Shown here: positions 6,290 to 7,269 of the stretch, piece by piece
How the letters are laid out: each line of letters opens with the position of its first letter
Position numbering within the stretch: the stretch's first letter is position 1
Assembly: GCA_016937825.1 (NCBI GenBank)
Contig: JAFGVT010000137.1
Coordinates: forward strand, 1 to 7,269
Direction of reading: 5' to 3'
Source of the DNA: Fidelibacterota bacterium
Lineage (GTDB): Bacteria > Fidelibacterota > Fidelibacteria > Fidelibacterales > Fidelibacteraceae
Length of the DNA stretch: 7,269 nucleotides
Notes under the pieces: generated by a model
What the model was told of the DNA's origin: nothing
The model's input: the letters and a program-made list of their open reading frames with translations, nothing else
Database searches by the model: none
Made by a program: the position numbers and the translations under genes

Positions 6290-7269
6290 TTAAAAGTACC
6301 GTGCCCAGTTCAGCTGGATCCCGACGCCGCTAACATTCTCGGTCAGAGAGAAATTCGGCTCATAGATGCGTGCCTTGAGCCCGAATTCGCTCTTCTCGGA
6401 ATACAGGCGGATACCGGCATCCCAGTAGCTGAGGGTATTTTTCTGATACGCCGTGGCAAAAATGCTGAGTGAGGAGATGGGGAATATTTCGGCGCCGTAA
6501 TAATAATTCGGACCCGTGCCGGCATTGATCCCGTCGGTGATGTAGGTGCTCCATCCGCCTTTCAGGGTCAGCTGCGGGATGAGCTGATAATTCAGGTCGG
6601 CATGGAATTTCGCACCCAGCGGGCGGCTGATGGTCGAGTCGGCATAGACCAGCGTTTCGCTCAGGACCATCATGGAATCCAGCGAGAAGCCTTCGCCGCC
6701 GAAGGTGGTGAGAAGGTCTCCGGCATCCATCTCGAAACTGATCTCACGCAGGTAGGCATGGTTCATGGAGATACTTGCCAGGAAATCTTCGACGCCGACC
6801 TGGATGTCGATGTAATTCTTGATGAACTTGGGCATGATGGGAAGGATGCGGTTCAGCTTGAAGCGCCAGGCAAGGCCGAAATCATAGCCCATGCTGATCT
6901 GGGGGATCCCCAGATAGTCCTCGACCATGTGGAATTGGAATCCGTCTTCGCCGAAGAGACTGAGCGTATCGGCGAAGGTCATCACTTCCATGGTTCCCTG
7001 CAGGGTTACATTCTCGGAGGTGGGAACGAGTTCCAGGTTCGTGATATTGATATGGGAAAAGGCGCCGGCATAGGCATTGACCGCAGCGCCGAAGCGCAGT
7101 TCCCCAAGGAAACTCGGCAACTCGATGAAGGTCCCGTAACCGGCGGACCCTTTGGCATAGGCTGTCAGGTTCACACCCAGGTCCTCGGTCATCTGGAACG
7201 GTTCATCAAAGGTGGCCCCGTCAAACAGAATATTGAAGAATTCGCCCGGTATGTGCGAATGTTCCCGGA
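6290..7269 (-). CDS. Probable outer-membrane beta-barrel protein, C-terminal part (DUF5723-like, tentative)
   Basis: The gene enters from the right edge and ends at 6290; the frame stays open to the window end, giving about 325 visible residues. The methionine at 7190-7192 is internal, since the frame continues upstream through IPGEFFNILFDGATFDEPFQ, so the real start is outside. Many alternating polar-hydrophobic strands with aromatic girdle residues are seen (FGAAVNAYAGAFSHI, PQISMGYDFGLAWRFKL, AKFHADLNYQLIPQLTLKGG, LSIFATAYQ, WDAGIRLY, GVGIQLNWARYF), and the protein ends in Tyr-Phe, the usual C-terminal signal for barrel insertion by the BAM machinery. The pattern of an N-proximal loop-rich part followed by repeated beta-hairpins recalls DUF5723-type proteins of Bacteroidota and Cloacimonadota, but I cannot confirm that. 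The substrate, if any, is unknown. It converges on mutS and has its own strong terminator. Confidence 0.75.
   Translation of the reverse strand, partial: REHSHIPGEFFNILFDGATFDEPFQMTEDLGVNLTAYAKGSAGYGTFIELPSFLGELRFGAAVNAYAGAFSHINITNLELVPTSENVTLQGTMEVMTFADTLSLFGEDGFQFHMVEDYLGIPQISMGYDFGLAWRFKLNRILPIMPKFIKNYIDIQVGVEDFLASISMNHAYLREISFEMDAGDLLTTFGGEGFSLDSMMVLSETLVYADSTISRPLGAKFHADLNYQLIPQLTLKGGWSTYITDGINAGTGPNYYYGAEIFPISSLSIFATAYQKNTLSYWDAGIRLYSEKSEFGLKARIYEPNFSLTENVSGVGIQLNWARYF

Noticed and set aside
6151..6472. Small plus-strand open frames after mutS.
   Set aside because: They cross the AGTCACC array, the terminator and the minus-strand barrel gene, and have no convincing start.

Overview
The window looks like chromosomal DNA from a bacterium of the FCB (Fibrobacterota-Chlorobiota-Bacteroidota) superphylum or a neighbouring candidate phylum such as Cloacimonadota or Marinimicrobia. 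Three things point there. Two adjacent surface proteins end in a YPNPFNP-type C-terminal module of the kind linked to type IX (Por) sorting. One of them is a cohesin-like protein with an LPITLASFTA-type module. A convergent gene encodes an outer-membrane-barrel-like protein ending in an aromatic residue. This placement is inferred from protein style; no phylogeny was possible.

Layout. Positions 1-2865 hold a plus-strand cluster. It starts with the 3' end of a large tandem-repeat (cadherin-like / tandem-95) secreted protein. Fifteen bases later, behind a clear Shine-Dalgarno, comes a 344-aa cohesin-like secreted protein. A small two-helix membrane protein of unknown function follows. A hairpin at 2934-2953 probably ends this transcript. 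A tRNA-Ser(GCU) lies on the minus strand at 3052-3141. The stretch 3142-3463 has no gene and is packed with short repeats and hairpins. mutS (3464-6061, complete, 865 aa) follows on the plus strand without a recognisable Shine-Dalgarno. A second repeat-rich gap covers 6062-6228. The last gene runs on the minus strand from beyond the window end to 6290, converging on mutS, and finishes at a good intrinsic terminator (6229-6258).

The coding content is fairly ordinary: two exported adhesin-like proteins that probably share a secretion route, a DNA mismatch-repair protein, a tRNA and a probable outer-membrane protein. The more unusual material is non-coding. Both gaps flanking mutS have the same composite build: arrays of 7-bp tandem units around an imperfect palindrome with a shared core. 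Related palindromes occur elsewhere in the gaps. Two terminator hairpins far apart on opposite strands are nearly identical in sequence. The cohesin-like gene has a sharp internal change in base composition at its domain junction, which suggests module shuffling. I see no CRISPR array, transposase, phage gene, toxin-antitoxin pair or defence system.
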